DNA of 64,000 bases from Collinsella sp. AM33-4BH (GCF_003469205.1 NZ_QSIN01000001.1:248001-312000); one strand, 5' to 3'; positions 24,587 through 34,122 are shown, counted from the first letter of the stretch. A program made the numbers and translations. The notes: generated by a model from the sequence alone, not told the origin.

Positions 24587-26374
24587 ATGCCTATGACAGA
24601 CGAGCTGGACCCCCAGACTCAACAGCATATTGATAATTCCGCAGACACCATTGACGACTGCGATACTTCCACCAGAAGCGATGGCGGCATTGATGCCGCT
24701 GTCGAGGAGGCTCCTGCCGCCGCAGACGAGGCCGCAGACGCAAATGTCGCCGCAGAGCAAGACAAAGAAGAGCAGCTAGAGCAGCCGGACCCGAGCGATA
24801 CTGAGCCCAAGGCTGAGAACGCTCCGCAAGCAGCAGGCCCCATCGAGGTGTCTTCGGAAGAAGAGCTCGACGCCGTCATGGACTCCATGATGGATGCCGT
24901 CAAAGCGATGAAAGACGCTGTCGCCGATGCCGATGTCGACGCCGAGGAAGAGGAAGCTGCCGAGGCCGCCTCGACGTTTGTGCCCGGCGAGACCCCGGTT
25001 GCCGACCAGGGCAGCACCATGCCCTCGTTCCTGCAACTCGAGCACCCCACGATCGGCACCGACGCGGTCGACCCACACGCAGCGGGCTTTTCCGTGATCG
25101 AAGGCGGCACCGGCAATATCGCCGCGCCGCAGGCTACCGATGCGGACGCTGCCGACACCGCTCGCCCGACCGCCCCGCACTCCCCCGCCGCGAGCCGCGA
25201 TCTGGGGACCGCCGTCTCGAACACCGCGAACGCCGTGGGCACTTTTATCGCCCAGGGCGCGTCGGCCATGCGCGAGATGAACGCCGCCAAGAAGGCACTC
25301 GCCGATGCCCGCGCCCACCTGTCCGAGCTTGAGCAGCGCATCGCCGACCAGGCAGAGGAGCTCGAGACGCGCCAGGACATCGCAGGCCGCTACGATCAGA
25401 TCATCGCCGACCAGCGCCAGGCAATCGCCACGGCACAAAAGACCGCTGCGGCCGCCGAGATTGACCGCGACGCCCATGCCGCCAAAGCGACTGAGCTCAA
25501 GGGCCAGCTCGAGCAAATGAAGGCAGAGGACGATGCGACCGAGCTCCGCCTGAAGGCTGCACTCGACGCCGTGGAAGCCCGCGAGGCGAGTTCGCGCGAG
25601 ACCGGCAACCGCCTGGTTCGTCGCCTTGAGGATTCCAAGCGCATCCGCGACAAAGTGAAGGCTGAGCGCGATACCGGTGTCGCCGCCGCACGACAAACTG
25701 CCGATGCTACGCGCGCACAGCTCGAGACCTTGCGTCGCGAGTATGCCGAGCTGCAGCGCAACCCTTCGGCAAATCCCGCCAATTACACCGTGCGCACCAG
25801 CGAGCTGTCTATGCAAATCTCCGACGCTGCCGACGCCCTCCGCAAGGCCGAGGAAGACATTCCGCGCGTGACCGCCGATCTTGAGCATTCACTTGCCGCC
25901 GCCGAGCAGGCCGTCGAGCAGGCTCAAGCCCCTATCGCCGACGCAAAACGCGCGCACCAAGCCGTGACGACCGAAGCCGATGCCGCGCGCGACGAGTTGC
26001 AGACGGCGAAGACTGCCGCCGCGACTCGTCAGCGCGAACTGCGCGAGAAGATCGCCACGGAGGACAAGGCACGCCGCGACCAGGAGCAGACCATCGCCAA
26101 CGCCCAAGCAGATGCCGCACATGCACAGTCGATCATCGAACAGGCGACCGAGGTGCACGACCACCCAGAGATCACTGAGTCGCTTGCAGGATCCTTGGCC
26201 CGAGACAAAGCCGAACACGCCGAAACCGAGCGCGAAGTGGCCCAGCTCGAGGCTACCGAGGATGACGTACGAGAGCGCACCCGCGACTCACGCATCAAAT
26301 TCACCGGCGCCATCGTCTGCATCGTCGCCGCAATCCTGGCGATCATCCTAGTCTGGCTGTTCGCAAGCAAGTAG
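24587..26374 (+). CDS. Long coiled-coil protein with C-terminal membrane anchor
   Basis: I do not recognise a family. 595 residues: an acidic Ala/Glu/Asp-rich first 200 residues without predicted structure, then about 330 residues of heptad-like coiled coil (ELEQRIADQAEELETRQD, DELQTAKTAAATRQRELREK), and one membrane helix at the very end (GAIVCIVAAILAIILVWLF) followed by ASK. This tail-anchored layout would put the coiled coil on the cytoplasmic side, perhaps as an envelope or nucleoid organiser. GAGGAG precedes ATGs at 24587 and 24593. It is transcribed alone, divergent from the SDR gene. Confidence 0.65.
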   Translation: MPMTDELDPQTQQHIDNSADTIDDCDTSTRSDGGIDAAVEEAPAAADEAADANVAAEQDKEEQLEQPDPSDTEPKAENAPQAAGPIEVSSEEELDAVMDSMMDAVKAMKDAVADADVDAEEEEAAEAASTFVPGETPVADQGSTMPSFLQLEHPTIGTDAVDPHAAGFSVIEGGTGNIAAPQATDADAADTARPTAPHSPAASRDLGTAVSNTANAVGTFIAQGASAMREMNAAKKALADARAHLSELEQRIADQAEELETRQDIAGRYDQIIADQRQAIATAQKTAAAAEIDRDAHAAKATELKGQLEQMKAEDDATELRLKAALDAVEAREASSRETGNRLVRRLEDSKRIRDKVKAERDTGVAAARQTADATRAQLETLRREYAELQRNPSANPANYTVRTSELSMQISDAADALRKAEEDIPRVTADLEHSLAAAEQAVEQAQAPIADAKRAHQAVTTEADAARDELQTAKTAAATRQRELREKIATEDKARRDQEQTIANAQADAAHAQSIIEQATEVHDHPEITESLAGSLARDKAEHAETEREVAQLEATEDDVRERTRDSRIKFTGAIVCIVAAILAIILVWLFASK

Positions 26375-26437
26375 TCATTGGGGACGTTCTTAAACGACTA
26401 GTCAAACAAGAACGTCCCCAACGACTAGCCCAATGAC
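26375..26437 (+). terminator. Terminator-like hairpin after the coiled-coil gene
   Basis: GGGGACGTTCTT (26380-) pairs with AAGAACGTCCCC (-26418); outer GTCATTGGG and CCAATGAC extend the stem. No long T run, so termination is likely but not certain. Confidence 0.5.
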
Positions 26438-26441
26438 GAGA

Positions 26442-26540
26442 GTGGATAATCTCCCACTTTGAGCCCCCAAGCAGGCCAAAAACGGGAGATTATCCACTCT
26501 CATTCTGCAGGCACTCATTTAAGTACGTCCCCAATGAGTA
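26442..26540. repeat. GTGGATAATCTCCC hairpin element, copy 2
   Basis: GTGGATAATCTCCC (26442-26455) pairs with GGGAGATTATCCAC (26484-26497) and is followed by CATTCTGCAGGCACTCATTT and ACGTCCCCAATGAGT, as in copy 1 at 23186. Confidence 0.75.
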
Positions 26541-26567
26541 CCTGCCGATGCTTTGGCAAAGTCAGCG

Positions 26568-26666
26568 AAAACGCCCCTAAGCGAGCAAGGTGACGTGAAA
26601 GAGGAGGGCATTGACCTTCTGGTCATGCCCGACGATTGAACGTCAGATTGCCGCTTAGGGGCGTTT
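26568..26666. ncRNA. Structured intergenic element, copy C (full nested hairpin)
   Basis: Outer stem AAACGCCCCTAAGCG pairs with CGCTTAGGGGCGTTT, again with one bulged A before GCAA/TTGC. The inner hairpin is GGGCAT-GACC, loop TTCT, GGTCATGCCC (26606-26630). The flanks GTCAGCG and GCAGCGTC match copy B. It lies after the queA stop on the minus strand. Confidence 0.65.
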
Positions 26667-26679
26667 GCAGCGTCAACTG

Positions 26680-26706
26680 GTTACGCGGTTCGTAGAACCG
26701 CGTAAC
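26680..26706. repeat. GTTACGCGGTT hairpin directly after the queA stop
   Basis: GTTACGCGGTTC pairs with GAACCGCGTAAC around a three-base loop and touches the queA TAG. Same hairpin as at 23469. Confidence 0.65.
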
Positions 26707-27923
26707 TAACAAATGAGCATCGCGTCGCCAAAGCTGAAGAAGCGATAGCGCTCCTCGATAGCAGCGGCGTAGGCATCCATGATCTGGTCGCGGGTGGCCA
26801 GCGCGCTCACGAGCATCATGAGCGTAGAGCGCGGCACGTGGAAGTTCGTGATCAGCGCGTCGACCACGTGATAGGTCGAGCCAGGCATGAGGTAGAGCTG
26901 CGTCGTCGCGTTCTCGCGCACCACGATGTCACCGCGGCCGAGCGTGTCGGCGCCGTCCTCACGGCCTTCAAAATAACGCGCTGTCACGGCCGGATCGGAC
27001 ACCGGGGCATCCGCGTCAAAGGCGCTCTCGAGCGAGCGCACTGCAGTGGTGCCGACGGCGATCACGCGATGCCCCTCGGCCTTAGCCTTATGCACAGCGT
27101 CGACAACCTCCTGCGACACGTGGTAGCGCTCGGTGTGCATCACATGCTGCGTGGGATCGTCCTCCTCCACCAAACGGAAGGTATCGATGCCCACCTCGAG
27201 CTCGACGGCGGCAAACTTCGCGCCCTTGGCCTCAATGGCAGCCATAAGCTCGGGCGTAAAATGCAGACCCGCCGTAGGAGCGGCAGCCGAGTGCTCCTCC
27301 TTCATGGCGTAGACGGTCTGGTACTTCTCGGGATCGCCCTCGTAATCGGTAATGTAAGGCGGCAGCGGCACGTGGCCGGCAGCATGGATGGCCTCGTCGA
27401 GCGTGCGCGGGTCACCGGCGGCATTGCAACCGGCCGGCTCAAAACGCACCAGACGACCGCCGCGGCTATCGGTGACAAAGTCGATGACCTCGGCCATCAG
27501 CACCACGGGAGCCCCCTCGGGCGCATGGGCGCCACCGGCGCGATACTCAATCTGAGCACCGGGCTTCAGGCGCTTGCCCGGCTTGACCAGGCACTCCCAA
27601 ACGTGACCCAGCGGGTCAACATCCTCGCGGCGCTTGAGCAGCAGCGTCTCGACCACACCGCCCGAGCCAGCCTTGCGACCGATAAGACGGGCCGGCATCA
27701 CGCGCGTCTGGTTGATGACGAGCACATCGCCCGGCTCGATATAGTCGATGATGTCGCGGAAGATGCGGTGCTCAACGGTACCGCCATGCTCTAGCGGCGT
27801 TCCTGTCTCGGAGCCTTTGCGATCAACCACCAGCAGGCGGCAGGAGTCGCGCGGCTCGGCAGGAGCCTGGGCAATCAGTTCCTCAGGAAGGTTGTAGTCA
27901 AAATCATCGGTACGCATAGACAC
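26706..27923 (-). CDS. queA: S-adenosylmethionine:tRNA ribosyltransferase-isomerase
   Basis: 405 residues. QueA moves the ribosyl part of SAM onto preQ1 in tRNA to give epoxyqueuosine. Family stretches: DFDYNLPEELIAQ at the start, VLVINQTRVMPARLIG, HVPLPPYI, SAAAPTAGLHFTPEL, VGTTAVRSLESA and LITNFHVPRSTLMMLVSAL. The GTG at 27923 follows GGAG by eight bases; an ATG two codons later is the alternative. It is longer than many homologues by insertions around residues 95-130. Confidence 0.96.
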   Translation of the reverse strand: MSMRTDDFDYNLPEELIAQAPAEPRDSCRLLVVDRKGSETGTPLEHGGTVEHRIFRDIIDYIEPGDVLVINQTRVMPARLIGRKAGSGGVVETLLLKRREDVDPLGHVWECLVKPGKRLKPGAQIEYRAGGAHAPEGAPVVLMAEVIDFVTDSRGGRLVRFEPAGCNAAGDPRTLDEAIHAAGHVPLPPYITDYEGDPEKYQTVYAMKEEHSAAAPTAGLHFTPELMAAIEAKGAKFAAVELEVGIDTFRLVEEDDPTQHVMHTERYHVSQEVVDAVHKAKAEGHRVIAVGTTAVRSLESAFDADAPVSDPAVTARYFEGREDGADTLGRGDIVVRENATTQLYLMPGSTYHVVDALITNFHVPRSTLMMLVSALATRDQIMDAYAAAIEERYRFFSFGDAMLIC

Positions 27924-27987
27924 GTCGGATACTCCTTATATAGCTAAAGTCCGCTCTACATCCTAGCAGGCTGACGTCCCAAACGAA

Positions 27988-28563
27988 CTACTTTTTGGCG
28001 GCTTTGCGCTCGTCGCGGATGCGGGCGCGGTCCATGGCCGCCTCGACAGCCGAGAAGCGGCAACCACAGTAGTTCTGCCGATACATGCCAAGCTCGCGCG
28101 AACGACGTGTCGCCTCGGGGTAATACGGGCGAAAATCGCGAATCACCGGGGTGAGACCGCGGGCGACAGCCAGACGCTCCAAAACATCATTGCAGGTATC
28201 GAACAGCTGATACGGCGAGACGGCGAGCGTCGTGCCCACAAACTCAAACCCGCGCTCCTGGGCCACGCGGCACGCCTCGGCCAAGCGCAGGGCATAGCAC
28301 GCGCGACAGCGACGGGGTCGATCGGCGCCCAGCGGGGCCACGCCGGCCTCCCAGCGCTCGCGGTCCTCCCCCGCTTCGATGAGCTCGATGTCGCCATCGG
28401 CACACCACCGGCGTAGCTCGTCCAAGCGGCGCTGCCATTCATCGCGCGGCTGAATATTGGGGTTGGTCCAGCAAATCGTGGGTTCAAACCCCTCTTCGCG
28501 CAGCAAGCGAACCGGCTCAAGTGAGCACGGCGCACAGCAAGCGTGCAACAACAACGGCCTCAT
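27988..28563 (-). CDS. queH: Epoxyqueuosine reductase QueH
   Basis: 191 residues. QueH performs the last step of queuosine synthesis, epoxide reduction, using an iron-sulfur cluster rather than the cobalamin of QueG. HACCAPCS at the N-terminus, CRACYALRL in the middle and YCGC near the end supply the conserved cysteines. ATG at 28563 is six bases from GAGGAG. It starts ten bases after the DUF3267 gene, so the two form an operon. Confidence 0.9.
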   Translation of the reverse strand: MRPLLLHACCAPCSLEPVRLLREEGFEPTICWTNPNIQPRDEWQRRLDELRRWCADGDIELIEAGEDRERWEAGVAPLGADRPRRCRACYALRLAEACRVAQERGFEFVGTTLAVSPYQLFDTCNDVLERLAVARGLTPVIRDFRPYYPEATRRSRELGMYRQNYCGCRFSAVEAAMDRARIRDERKAAKK

Positions 28564-28573
28564 CAACATCTCC

Positions 28574-29140
28574 TCACCCGAAAAAGCGCACGCCAAAGGA
28601 CGTATCCTCGCAGGCGACAATGCGGCGGTCGCGCAGGATGGTCCGCACGTAATACCAATCGCCCACGCAGCCCGACAAGTGCAGACCAGCCGCCAGGTAG
28701 CACAGCAGCGGATAGCCCGAGAACGCAAACCCCAGGGCAAACGCCACCGTCAAAACAACCGTCGGCGCCAGGCAAACCGCCATGTACCGCCGACGCGAAT
28801 ACACGACGCCCTCGGCGCAGGCATAGATCATCGCCGTCTCACGATTCGCGCCAAAGGTCACATGCGCGCCCGCAGGCGCCAGCAGCTTAAAAAACACCGC
28901 ATGCACCAGCTCGTGCACGGCAAACGACGCTGCAGAAACCGCAGCCACACCGACCATCCAGCCCACGACGGTGGTCCAGCCGCCCGCCTCAGCCGCGTCC
29001 AAGTCCGCAGGCCCGCCCAACAGCATAAACACCGGCACCAGGCACACGGCAAACACCGCGATCACGGCCATCCCCCACACGAAGCAAGCGTGCAGAAAAA
29101 CCTCGTCCTCAAACGCATGTATGTTGGAAATCTCATTCAT
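28574..29140 (-). CDS. DUF3267-type putative membrane zinc-metalloprotease
   Basis: 188 residues with about four membrane helices. HELVHAVFF is an HExxH zinc-protease motif inside the membrane region; later GEGV-like and CEDTSFGVRFF match the DUF3267 family pattern. Such proteins resemble site-2 protease relatives but their targets are not established. First gene of a two-gene unit with queH; the functional link, if any, is unclear. Confidence 0.75.
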   Translation of the reverse strand: MNEISNIHAFEDEVFLHACFVWGMAVIAVFAVCLVPVFMLLGGPADLDAAEAGGWTTVVGWMVGVAAVSAASFAVHELVHAVFFKLLAPAGAHVTFGANRETAMIYACAEGVVYSRRRYMAVCLAPTVVLTVAFALGFAFSGYPLLCYLAAGLHLSGCVGDWYYVRTILRDRRIVACEDTSFGVRFFG

Positions 29141-29273
29141 AGCATCTTAGGATAGCGCCCCTGCCACGCACCCGCCCGCATGTGCGATAATGTCGAACGA
29201 TATGCACGAATTGACCACCGCGCCGCCGAACCCCGTGCCCGGCCGCGCTCTTACCTATATGCGAAGGAGTCCC

Positions 29274-31424
29274 ATGGCATCCAAATACTCCATGAACGAC
29301 CGTCCCAGCTGGCCGCGCCGCGCCATCGTTACCGCCGGCGAGCCCTACGGCAACAAGGGTCTGCACTTTGGCCACGTCGGCGGCGTCTTTGTCCCGGCCG
29401 ACTTCTTCGCCCGCTTCCTGCGCGACCGCCTGGGCCGCGAAAACGTCATCTTCACCTCGGGCACCGACTGCTACGGTTCGCCCATCATGGAGAGCTACCG
29501 CAAGCTCAAGGAGAACGAGGGCTACGACAAGTCCATCGGCGAGTATGTCGAGTCCAATCACTCCCGCCAGGCCGCGACCCTCAACAACTACAACATCAGC
29601 TGCGACATCTACGGCGGCTCGGGCCTTGAGCCGGCGGCCCAGATCCACAACGAGGTGACTGCCGAGATTATCGAGCGCCTGCACGAGCAGGGCACCATCT
29701 CCAAGCGCTCCACGCTGCAGTTCTACGATGCCAAGGCCGGCACGTTCCTCAACGGCCGCCAGGTCATCGGCCGCTGCCCCATCCAGGGCTGCAAGTCCGA
29801 GAAGGCTTATGCCGACGAGTGCGATCTGGGCCACCAGTTTGAGCCCGAGGAGCTCATCGCGCCCAAGAGCCAGCTCACCGGCGAGGTGCCCGAGCTGCGC
29901 CCGGTCGACAATCTCTACTTTGACCTGCCGGCCTACCTCGACTTTATGAAGACCTACACCGCCAAGCTCGCCCAGAACCCGCAGGTTCGCTCCGTGGTCT
30001 CCAAGACCATGGAGGAGTGGCTGCTGCCGGCTCAGCTCTACATCCAGAACAAGTTCCGCGAGGCCTTCGATGCCGTCGAGGACCAGCTCCCCGAGCACAC
30101 CGTGCTGGAGCCCGAGGGCAACAAGAGCAGCTTTACCGTCACCTTCCCCAGCTGGAAGGAGCGCGACGACGCCCACGCGGTGCTCGCCAACGGTGGCGTG
30201 CGCTTCCGCAGCGGCAAGGCACTCGTGCCCTTCCGCATCACCGGCAACATCGACTGGGGCGTTCCGGTGCCCGAGGTCGATGGCGTCTCCGACGTCACCT
30301 GCTGGTGCTGGCCCGAGAGCCTGTGGGCGCCCATCAGCTATACGCGTACCGTGCTCGCGCGCGATGCCAAGGCCGCCGGCGTGACCGAGGGCGTCGCCGC
30401 CCAGGATGCCGCCCTCATGGGCGAGCCCGCCGCCGACTCCACGCAGGTGCCCGCACCCACCTACCAGCACAGCTCGCTCGACTGGCGCGACTGGTGGTGC
30501 TCTGACGACGCTCAGATTTACCAGTTCATCGGTCAGGACAACATCTATTTCTACTGCATCGCGCAGACCGCCATGTGGGAGGCCCTGGGCTGGGACCTCA
30601 CGCAGAGCACCGTCAGCGCCTGCTACCACCTGCTCTACATGGGCAAAAAGGCCAGCTCGTCCTCGCAGACGCCTCCCCCGCCGGCAGACGACCTGCTCAA
30701 CCACTACACCTGCGAGCAGATGCGCGCGCACTGGCTGTCGCTCGGCCTATCCGAAAAGCCGGTGAGCTTTAGCCCCAAGGCATACGACACGCGTGTGACC
30801 GGCAAGGACAAGGACGGCAACGAGGTACGCGCCTGCGACGACAAGCGCGTTATCGACCCGGCCCTTAAGGAGAGCGCGCTGCTGACCGGCGTGTTCAACC
30901 GTCTGGCCCGCAGCTGCTTCTACGGCGTCGCCGTCAAGGAAGGCGACGAGAGCCCCTACCGCAACGGCTGCATCCCCGCCGGTGCCGCTTCTGACACCGT
31001 GGTCGAAGCCGCCCAGCAGGCAGCCCTCGCCTTTGAGCAGGCCATGTACAAGTTCGAGACGCACCGCGCGCTTGCCGTGTGCGACGACTACCTGCGCGCC
31101 GCCAACAAGCGCTGGAGCGACGCTTCCAAGGCCGCCAACAAGCTCGAGGGTAACGAGGCAAACGCCGCGATGACGCAGGCCCTTGTCGACGCCTTTACCG
31201 AGCTGCGCGTGGCGACCGTCCTGATGCACGGTATTGTACCGGCCGGCTGCGAGCTCATCTGCGAGTACTTCGACGTCGACCCGGTCGCTTTCTTTAGCTG
31301 GGATAACATCTTTGCCTCCACGGACGAGTTCGTGGAGATCCTGGGCGAGAAGCCCGGCGAGCACCGCGTGAAGCCGCTGCCCCCGCGCTTCGACTTCTTT
31401 AGCAAGCACGAGAGCCAGTACTAA
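29274..31424 (+). CDS. Methionyl-tRNA synthetase-like class I synthetase, degenerate KMSKS
   Basis: 716 residues. The N-terminal Rossmann fold has GLHFGHVGG (HIGH equivalent) and TSGTDCYGSPI. A knuckle with CPIQGC and ECDLGHQ recalls the MetRS zinc insert, and FIGQDNIYFYCI matches the MetRS FIGKDN stretch. Where KMSKS should be there is MGKKASSSSQ. An alpha-helical anticodon-like domain follows; there is no tRNA-binding C-terminal module. It is much more divergent than a housekeeping MetG, so it may be a paralogue with altered specificity. AAGGAG precedes the ATG at 29274. Confidence 0.75.
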   Translation: MASKYSMNDRPSWPRRAIVTAGEPYGNKGLHFGHVGGVFVPADFFARFLRDRLGRENVIFTSGTDCYGSPIMESYRKLKENEGYDKSIGEYVESNHSRQAATLNNYNISCDIYGGSGLEPAAQIHNEVTAEIIERLHEQGTISKRSTLQFYDAKAGTFLNGRQVIGRCPIQGCKSEKAYADECDLGHQFEPEELIAPKSQLTGEVPELRPVDNLYFDLPAYLDFMKTYTAKLAQNPQVRSVVSKTMEEWLLPAQLYIQNKFREAFDAVEDQLPEHTVLEPEGNKSSFTVTFPSWKERDDAHAVLANGGVRFRSGKALVPFRITGNIDWGVPVPEVDGVSDVTCWCWPESLWAPISYTRTVLARDAKAAGVTEGVAAQDAALMGEPAADSTQVPAPTYQHSSLDWRDWWCSDDAQIYQFIGQDNIYFYCIAQTAMWEALGWDLTQSTVSACYHLLYMGKKASSSSQTPPPPADDLLNHYTCEQMRAHWLSLGLSEKPVSFSPKAYDTRVTGKDKDGNEVRACDDKRVIDPALKESALLTGVFNRLARSCFYGVAVKEGDESPYRNGCIPAGAASDTVVEAAQQAALAFEQAMYKFETHRALAVCDDYLRAANKRWSDASKAANKLEGNEANAAMTQALVDAFTELRVATVLMHGIVPAGCELICEYFDVDPVAFFSWDNIFASTDEFVEILGEKPGEHRVKPLPPRFDFFSKHESQY

Positions 31425-31460
31425 ACACTCGACATGTAATGGAATGGGAAGGAAAGACGG

Positions 31461-32564
31461 ATGTCCAAGCCGCGTCGTCGTAAGCAGAAAAAGCAGGTCA
31501 AGGCCGAGCTCAAGCTCAGGCAGTTTGCCGCCACCGAGCTTTCCGACCAGCTTGCCGCCCTTCCCTGCGCCGCCGACCTGCCGCGCTTTATGGTCGACAC
31601 GGTCGCCGGCGCCTATGCGCCCGCCGATGCCGAGCTTATGATCGAGGGCTTCGGCGCCGCGGCCACACGCCCGGTCACGCTGCGCGCCAACACGCTCAAG
31701 GCAACCGCCGAGGACATCGCCGCGGCGCTCGATGCCGCCGGCATCGCCCACCGCCCCGTCGCATGGTACCCGGACGCTTCCATCCTGCCCGAGGCCCAGG
31801 TTTCCGACCTGTGGGACCTCGACATCTACCGCGACGGCAAGATCTACTTGCAAAGTCTGTCGTCCATGATGCCGCCGTTGGTCTTGGGCGCCCAGGCCGG
31901 CGAGGACATCCTGGACATGTGCGCGGCCCCCGGCGGCAAGACGACGCAGATCGCCGCCCTCACCCAGGGCCAGGCACACCTCACCGCCTGCGAGATGAGC
32001 ATTCCCCGCGCCGAGAAGCTCGAAGCCAACCTCCACCGCCAAGGCGCAAAAAACGTGCCCGTCATGCGCATCGACGCACGCGAGCTCGACGAGTTCTTCC
32101 GCTTTGACCGTATCCTGCTCGACGCTCCCTGCACCGGCACGGGCACAGTCGTCAGCGGCAACGAGAAGAGCCTGCGCGGCCTCACCGAGCAGTTGCTGAG
32201 CAGGTGCGCCCGCTCGCAGCGAGCACTTCTGGACCGCGCCATGGGAGCCCTCAAACCGGGCGGCACGCTCGTCTATTCGACTTGTTCGATCTTGCCGCAG
32301 GAAAACGAGGACGCCCTGCAAGAGGCCCTCGACAAGCACATGGACTGCGAGCTTATCCCCCTCGATGGCACGCCGAGCGAAAGTGAGGCACGCCGCGCCC
32401 AGGAAGCTGGTGAGGAGCCGCGCATCGAGTCCAACGCCCTGACCGAAGCCATTGCCGCGGGTCAGGTATCGGCCATCGCCAACGGCCTGCCCGGCACGCT
32501 CACCATTCCGCCCAGCCGCGACTTTGAGGGCTTCTACATTGCCCTGATCCGAAAACGCAGTTAG
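31461..32564 (+). CDS. RsmB/RsmF-family rRNA (cytosine-5) methyltransferase
   Basis: 367 residues. SAM-binding DMCAAPGGKTTQIA, the motif IV cysteine in DAPCTGTG, and the catalytic cysteine in STCSILPQENE are all present. N-terminal ~90 residues are a basic, substrate-binding extension. Enzymes of this family make m5C in 16S rRNA; F versus B cannot be settled here. It follows the MetRS-like gene by 36 bases and may share its transcript. Confidence 0.9.
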   Translation: MSKPRRRKQKKQVKAELKLRQFAATELSDQLAALPCAADLPRFMVDTVAGAYAPADAELMIEGFGAAATRPVTLRANTLKATAEDIAAALDAAGIAHRPVAWYPDASILPEAQVSDLWDLDIYRDGKIYLQSLSSMMPPLVLGAQAGEDILDMCAAPGGKTTQIAALTQGQAHLTACEMSIPRAEKLEANLHRQGAKNVPVMRIDARELDEFFRFDRILLDAPCTGTGTVVSGNEKSLRGLTEQLLSRCARSQRALLDRAMGALKPGGTLVYSTCSILPQENEDALQEALDKHMDCELIPLDGTPSESEARRAQEAGEEPRIESNALTEAIAAGQVSAIANGLPGTLTIPPSRDFEGFYIALIRKRS

Positions 32565-32588
32565 CGCACGGATCCAAAACTCAACAAG

Positions 32589-32759
32589 CTATCTCCGTGC
32601 GCGTTTGCCCTGCTGGTCGCGATGCTGTTTAAGCATCGTGCGCTCCTTGCGTTCGGCCCTTTTGCCCTTAATGGCCGTGACCACAAAGTAGATGACCGCG
32701 GCGGCAACAATTGCGCCCACACACAGGCCAATCGAGCCAAACATTGCTGTCAATTCCAT
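32589..32759 (-). CDS. 56-residue single-pass membrane protein
   Basis: A short gene: MELTAMFGSIGLCVGAIVAA begins the protein, a hydrophobic helix covers residues ~8-29, and a strongly basic tail (KGKRAERKERTMLKQ, ending GKRARR) follows. AGAGGTG lies six bases before the ATG. By the positive-inside rule the tail is cytoplasmic. No family recognised; such peptides often modify membrane complexes. It is convergent with the methyltransferase gene, ending 25 bases from it. Confidence 0.6.
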   Translation of the reverse strand: MELTAMFGSIGLCVGAIVAAAVIYFVVTAIKGKRAERKERTMLKQHRDQQGKRARR

Positions 32760-32950
32760 ACCGCGTCACCTCTCTTTTAAACGGGACTTTCAAGATAGCA
32801 CCTCGATCCCCGCCACCACAGCTCCTTCACGTTCGCCGGCCCTTCGGTCTAACGAATTGCGTGGCGGGGAAAAATCAACTCGTCAAACGATTTAGCATTC
32901 GCAATTCCGGCTGCATCGCGCCGGCCGTCATCGCATAGAATCGAGCTTCC

Positions 32951-34042
32951 ATGGATACCCTCAACGATCTAAATGAGCGCGTCGACGCCTTCGTCGGCAC
33001 CAGCTCCTTCGACACGCCTGCCGCGGCAAACGACCAAGCCCCCATCGATGTGCCCGCCGAGGTTCACGAGGACATCGTCGCCTCGGTCGATTTCTCCGAG
33101 GTCGAGCTCGCAGACGAGTTCACCGAGCCCCAGGTAGCCGTGACCCCCAACGGACTGCTCCCCATGGAGCCGCTGCCCATCGACGGGCGTTTGCGCAAGG
33201 CGGCCCTTCGCATGCCTGACGAGATTGAGGAGGCCAGCGGCTTCACGCTCTTTGGCCGCCGCATCAAGTCGCTCATTTACACCACCGATGTCGCGGTTAT
33301 CCGCAACTCCAACGCCGATGCCGTCTTTGCGGTCTACCCTTTCACGCCGCAGCCCGCCATTACGCAAGCGCTGCTGACCGTCGCCGAGTGCCCGGTCTTT
33401 GTAGGTGTGGGCGGTGGCACCACCACTGGTAAGCGCTCCGTGCAGATGGCAGCCGTCTCCGAGATGCAGGGCGCGGCGGGATGCGTGGTCAACTCCCCCG
33501 CCACCGCCGAGATGGTCGAGCACATCACCAACATCGCCGACATCCCCGTCATCGCTACGGTCGTTCGCTGCGACGACGATGCCCACGCCAAGGTGCGCGC
33601 TGGAGCCAAGATTCTCAACATCGCCGCTGGCAAGAACACGCCCCAGGTCCTACGCGAGCTGCGCAAGCACTATCCCAACCTGCCGCTCATCGCGCCGGGC
33701 GGCAAGACGCCAGAGAGCATCCGTGAAACCATCGCCGCCGGCGCCAACGCCATCATCTGGACGCCGCCTTCGGCCCAGCAGCTACAGACCGACATGATGC
33801 AGCGTTATCGCAAGATGAAGGAAGACGCCACACCCGTCATCTCGCACGACGATGTGCCCATTATCGACCAGGTCTCCGCCGCCGAGGTCAGCCAGGTCGA
33901 GAACATGAATCCCGACGTGCCGATTCCCGACGAAGTCATCGAGCGCGTCGCTTCGATCCACGAGCGCGTCGAGGAGCATCGCGCCAACCGCGGCCTCAAG
34001 CCCGCGCTGCACGGCTTCTTCTTCCGCGGAAAGAAACGCTAG
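32951..34042 (+). CDS. Uncharacterised TIM-barrel-like protein
   Basis: I do not recognise a named family. 363 residues: an acidic flexible N-terminus (~75), then an alpha/beta repeat pattern typical of a TIM barrel. ECPVFVGVGGGTTTGKRS, IPVIATVVRCDDDAHAKV and LIAPGGKTPESIRETIAAGA resemble a phosphate-binding barrel end with Gly-rich loops, as in IMP-dehydrogenase-like or aldolase-type folds. A catalytic residue is not obvious. No clear ribosome site precedes the ATG. A terminator follows at 34054. Confidence 0.55.
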   Translation: MDTLNDLNERVDAFVGTSSFDTPAAANDQAPIDVPAEVHEDIVASVDFSEVELADEFTEPQVAVTPNGLLPMEPLPIDGRLRKAALRMPDEIEEASGFTLFGRRIKSLIYTTDVAVIRNSNADAVFAVYPFTPQPAITQALLTVAECPVFVGVGGGTTTGKRSVQMAAVSEMQGAAGCVVNSPATAEMVEHITNIADIPVIATVVRCDDDAHAKVRAGAKILNIAAGKNTPQVLRELRKHYPNLPLIAPGGKTPESIRETIAAGANAIIWTPPSAQQLQTDMMQRYRKMKEDATPVISHDDVPIIDQVSAAEVSQVENMNPDVPIPDEVIERVASIHERVEEHRANRGLKPALHGFFFRGKKR

Positions 34043-34053
34043 CAAAACATCTT

Positions 34054-34087
34054 GGCCCGCCCCACAAACGTGAGGCGGGCCGTTTTC
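34054..34087 (+). terminator. Terminator after the TIM-barrel-like gene
   Basis: GGCCCGCC pairs with GGCGGGCC and is followed by GTTTTC. Confidence 0.8.
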
Positions 34088-34122
34088 GCTTAAGCAATCA
34101 TACAGCGACGTGATGGGGCAAA

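Noticed and set aside
28476..28500. GTGGGTTCAAACCCC, resembling a tRNA T-arm
   Set aside because: It lies inside the intact queH reading frame and no acceptor or anticodon arms can be folded around it.
30747..32339. 530-codon minus-strand open frame opposite the MetRS-like and methyltransferase genes
   Set aside because: It spans two well-supported plus-strand genes and their junction and shows no motif of its own.
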